Positions 60,561 through 64,000 of a DNA stretch of 64,000 nt are shown here, in pieces (positions within the stretch are counted from its first letter, which is position 1; every line of letters starts with the position of its first letter). A program made the translations under genes and the position numbers. The notes under the pieces were generated by a model that saw only the letters and a list, made by a program, of their open reading frames with translations, was not told where the DNA came from and did not search any database. The DNA is taken from assembly GCF_018691265.1 (NCBI RefSeq), contig NW_024881316.1:8554819-8618818 (forward strand), in the 5' to 3' direction. This DNA comes from Tyto alba. Lineage: Eukaryota; Chordata; Aves; Strigiformes; Tytonidae.

Positions 60561-62023
60561 CTATCGAAATGCTGCCTTATTTCTCTGTGTGATGCAAATT
60601 TCTTGGACTTGCTTCTATCTTGATAGTTACACATAAACAGCTATAGCAGAACAAAGAGGCACTTTCCAGCTTAGCTGTTCAGTTACTCTTTTCTGTACTC
60701 CTTGAGAAAGGATGAGAAATACATATTACATTTATATGCTTCAGTGTTTGTAAAGATCGCTAACTTTATAAACTAGTGGAGCTCAAAGGACTACAGCGAA
60801 AATGTCATATTATAACAGATGAATATATAGATGGGAAATCATTATTACAATAACTTGCTAGATTATATGGCTCATAAACTTTTCTTCTAAGGAAGCTGCT
60901 AGACCACTTGTTATTTTGTTGTAAATCACAGAAGTAGATAACTGCAATATCTGCATTGAAGCTAAATGCTAAAATAATGAAATAAATGTTATAACATATG
61001 ATTAGGGTTTTTTTAAATATTATTCCTTACTGTTAGCCAGTAACCAGATGAGATGTTGGCTATACAACAATAGATAACCCAATTTATTTGTATACAATTC
61101 TGGAGTTTTAAATTGTTTTTTAAATTCTTCATATTTTTTTTTATTTTACAAAAACATGCTCCACTTAATTATTCTCTGACTAATGCTAATAATACTTGTT
61201 TTGGAGAACTTCAAAATACAGAAGGTAGTAAAGTGGGTTATGTACATGTGCCTCTGCACATAACTTCATCATATTTGGGATTTTTCTGGAACCCATGCCT
61301 CTCACAATTTAGTTTATTACTGAGATTCTTTGTAATGTTTCTTGCATCAAAAAGGTGAAGGGAAAGACAAATATTTGTTTTTCACAGTTTAATTGTATTA
61401 ACTTGTTAGATACAGCAGCACTATGTATTATATTGCTATGTATTCATTAGTATGTACTCTTAGGTCATAAATTTATTTCATACAATGTAATACATTTTTC
61501 TAGCCCAGACTCCTTTTCTACTGACAAATTTGTATTCATGCAGATAGACAGGGCATTGCCAAGTGAACTAGAAGGGATAAAACATACAAACCTAAATCTT
61601 TATGCAGAATTTGGATACCTTTCTCATGACTGTTTTAATTTGTGTTATTTGATTTCAGCAGTTGGAAAAACTTTGGGTTTCCTATGTACCAGATTCTGGT
61701 AGTAAGAGTAAACTTAGAACAAAATTATGAGAAAGCTGTATCAAAAAGGCTCAGAAGTATCTGATGTGGAGTCTAAACTGTTAATTGATTGTTATGTCTA
61801 CTTAAAACACATTCCTGAGTGACAGGTTTTTTAATTAGAAGAAATCATTAGATGTAGCAACATTTTCTTTTTTTTCCATTTTTATAAGGAACATATGTAA
61901 CAGAATAAAAGAAGGTGTAATATCCAAAATAAAATTTAACTTTCTAAAACAAAAATATATTCAGTCGTCAAGGAATACGTCAGAGCTAAACGTGTCTGAT
62001 GTCTCTTCAATATGAAGTTTGGC

Positions 62024-62065
62024 ATTACTCCATTCACTTCAATAAAATTACTCTTGTCTTTCATT
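62024..62065. repeat. Possible fold-back repeat family, copy 4 (weak)
   Basis: GCATTACTCCATTCACTTCA then ATAAAATTACTCTTGTCTTT resembles the outer part of the same dispersed family (ATTACTCC...CACTTCAATA). The similarity is short and the membership uncertain. Confidence 0.3.
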
Positions 62066-64000
62066 AACAAAATTTACAGAAGCATCATACCTTTTCATCC
62101 CTCTTGAGTTTCCAGTAGGATGTCTTTAAATTTTAAACCAGAGTATAGTCTATTCATCCATTCTTTTGCTGTCTTCCTATGTCTTATGTTACTGAAACTG
62201 TTTAGAAACCCTAACTGGGCTGGGGAGTTGTTCTGGTTTTGCCTTTAAGATGACAAAACAAATGCTGGTCCGAATCAGCTGGTCTTTTGAGTTAAATTGA
62301 CTTGTATCCATTATTTTCAAACTGTTGTTCATGAAGGTAGATTATCTCAGGTCTCTGGCATGTGCATTTGGTGACTCTCAGAAAGAGGAATTTACAGGCC
62401 CTAGCAGGTATAGCAGGAAAAACATACTTGAGGTTCTTGTGGCTAGGATTAGTCTTCTCCTCCTGCTCAGCCATTGTGCTATCCCCGTTTCACAACAACC
62501 TCTCAGACTTTCACAGTGATGGAACTGGGGCTGCCCCACACCTTTTGTGGGGTCCCAGCAGGGGAGTGGAAAGTGAAAAGCATTTGCTTAGTGCTTTTAA
62601 ACATCTGTCCGCGTTCAGACTTGGTATATTAGTGTTCTTGCCTTAGCACAGTGGCAGGTACTGTGCCTCGTGCCCTCTCATTACCACACTGAACTTTCTA
62701 ATATGATTCTGACGGTTCAAGCTAGAGCCACGTTCACATTGTTGCTTTGCCTTTTCTTGAGGATTGTTATTTCTTTGCTTAAGAAGATCTGAATGTTCAA
62801 ATGCAAAAAGGAGAATAAGAGTAGTGGACTAGACCTCTATCTGATACAAAGGCACGGACACAGCTATCGCTTCAGAGCATGCTGAACATGTGGAAGTCAG
62901 TTCAGACTGGTAGTACATCTAGGATTCCGGTAGGATGTTGGCTTTACTGATCCTACAGGTAACCCTGCTCACAAAAAAGGGGCATCTTTTGTTTTCCTAA
63001 AAGGCTCTGAAACACTGCAGCTATCATATCAGTTTACTGAAGTACCAGTTGCAACTCTGGGTTTGCAGCTGCAGTGCTTTGGGAGCAGGCTGAGAAGCAC
63101 ACTAGCCTTGCCTGCCTCTGGGGTGGGGCAGAAGGACTGGGAGCTATTCATAGCTGCCACTGCACATGGGTCAGGTCGAGCAGTCACGTAGGCATTAGCA
63201 GGGGCTCTGCAAGGGACAAAGTGAAGGTTTCTCAGCTCTGGATTTCTGTTTTATTTATCTGTTCTTTTTGCACCAAATTCCTTCCAGTGGGTCTTGTGGG
63301 TTCGAGGCAGACTATAAATAGATGGGCTTGTTTCTCCTAAATATATTCATCAGAGGAATAGAAGAGTGAAGGGCCACCTGGAGTTAAGATTTTAATATTT
63401 CAGTTGTTACAAACCAACTCCAAAAACAATATTTTTTTTCCCCGGCAGATTTGGTGTGAAAATGTTTAGCTGAGCAGATGGAGCCACAGCTGGTAGTGTA
63501 CATGTTTATCGGGATAGTTGGCATTTAGCTGCATCCAAAACTGATGTCAAGCTCAAAGATTCTAAAAAGCAGGAATGACTGGAAGCTGAGATGGCACTTC
63601 ATTAGATCAACTAGGAGCATATTTCTTTAATTTTTAGTACTTTGGCCTCATAATAAAAATTTTCATCCAACAGGAAGTTAAACATCTAAAACTAAAATTT
63701 ATAAATATGTCAAAATAGGTAAACATTTGCTATTACTATGCTTTAATAAATAGCCTGAGGAGTGCAGAACATAACCCAGAATGTATTGATGTTTAAGGCC
63801 TAGTTAGCAAATAGCACGCATCTGCTTGATGTTTAATTAACATGTATACTTTGCTGGCAGATTTCAGAATCTGCATAGTTCATATTTACTAACGTAGTCT
63901 CTTGTTTCACACATAAGAACATTCAGAAGGAAGTTTGAGAGAGGGGAGGGCACATGAATAATAGTGAGGAACCAAAGAAACAGAACAGATATGTGTAGAT

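Larger units (their letters stand above)
33275..64000 (+). other. EPHA7: EPHA7 intron 5 (partial, 5' part)
   Basis: This runs from the GTAAGT donor to the end of the window. No exon encoding the second FN3 domain or the transmembrane segment was recognised, though a 125-nt exon could escape a reading by eye. Contents include A/T homopolymers throughout, an old CR1 fragment (34945-35160), two pieces of a MIR (35178-35243, 35432-35535), a 1.5-kb CR1 (38716-40205), a TA microsatellite (40805-40845), a fold-back repeat (41004-41073), a 17-nt tandem repeat (43994-44040), a 64-T run (46158-46221), a second TA repeat (48472-48506), a MIR (52190-52432), T-rich tracts (52461-52512), a MIR (55996-56096), a CR1 scrap (56825-56990) and an L2-like LINE relic (59440-60560). 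The stretches between these, such as 36.0-38.7, 41.3-43.9, 50.1-52.1, 53.2-55.4 and 60.6-64.0 kb, show no feature I can name. Confidence 0.8.

Noticed and set aside
33275..64000. EPHA7 exon 6 (second FN3 domain, about 125 nt)
   Set aside because: I looked for its expected protein wording and for flanking splice sites and did not find it. It is probably beyond the window, but a miss by eye is possible.
1..64000. CRISPR arrays, tRNA or rRNA genes, endogenous retroviral LTRs or gag/pol/env remnants
   Set aside because: None seen. The tRNA-like sequences belong to MIR SINEs, and no LTR pair or retroviral protein similarity was noticed.

Overview
This window looks like bird nuclear DNA. It is AT-rich and CpG-poor, has vertebrate splice sites, and carries two CR1 LINEs. 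The one at 22152-22654 ends in the AGAATCAT octamer repeat and the 'GGTTGGAAAAGAC' stretch typical of avian CR1 copies. No bacterial, phage, CRISPR or operon-like features are present.

Only one gene is supported: EPHA7 (ephrin type-A receptor 7), on the + strand. Two consecutive coding exons are visible. The 156-nt exon at 31905-32060 encodes the cysteine-rich/EGF-like segment. The 336-nt exon at 32939-33274 encodes the first fibronectin type III domain. Both are bounded by AG/GT, are phase 1 at both ends, and join in frame across an 878-nt intron. By the usual Eph gene layout they are exons 4 and 5. The ligand-binding exon (exon 3) and exon 6 onward were not found, so 1-31904 is read as part of intron 3 and 33275-64000 as part of intron 5.

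The introns hold: two CR1 copies (22.2-22.7 kb and 38.7-40.2 kb, both minus strand); older CR1-like fragments (about 13.9, 34.9 and 56.8 kb); a 1.1-kb L2-like LINE relic with reverse-transcriptase and C-terminal similarity (59.4-60.6 kb); several MIR/CORE-SINE copies (2.2, 12.2, 35.2/35.4, 52.2 and 56.0 kb); a family of short fold-back repeats (5.6, 30.5, 41.0 and 62.0 kb); and many A/T homopolymers, including a 64-nt T run at 46158-46221. Four stretches (about 1.5, 25.3-26.0, 44.7-45.0 and 49.0-49.7 kb) have the texture of conserved enhancers: no repeats, clustered homeodomain/POU-like sites and locally raised CpG. That reading is inference only.

The most biologically interesting point is that reading past the exon-5 splice donor stays open for 37 codons, with AATAAA-type signals downstream. 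Intron retention or intronic polyadenylation there would give a soluble EphA7 ectodomain. I found no clearly new genetic system. The least explained coding-like item is an antisense 95-codon ORF at 27540-27827.
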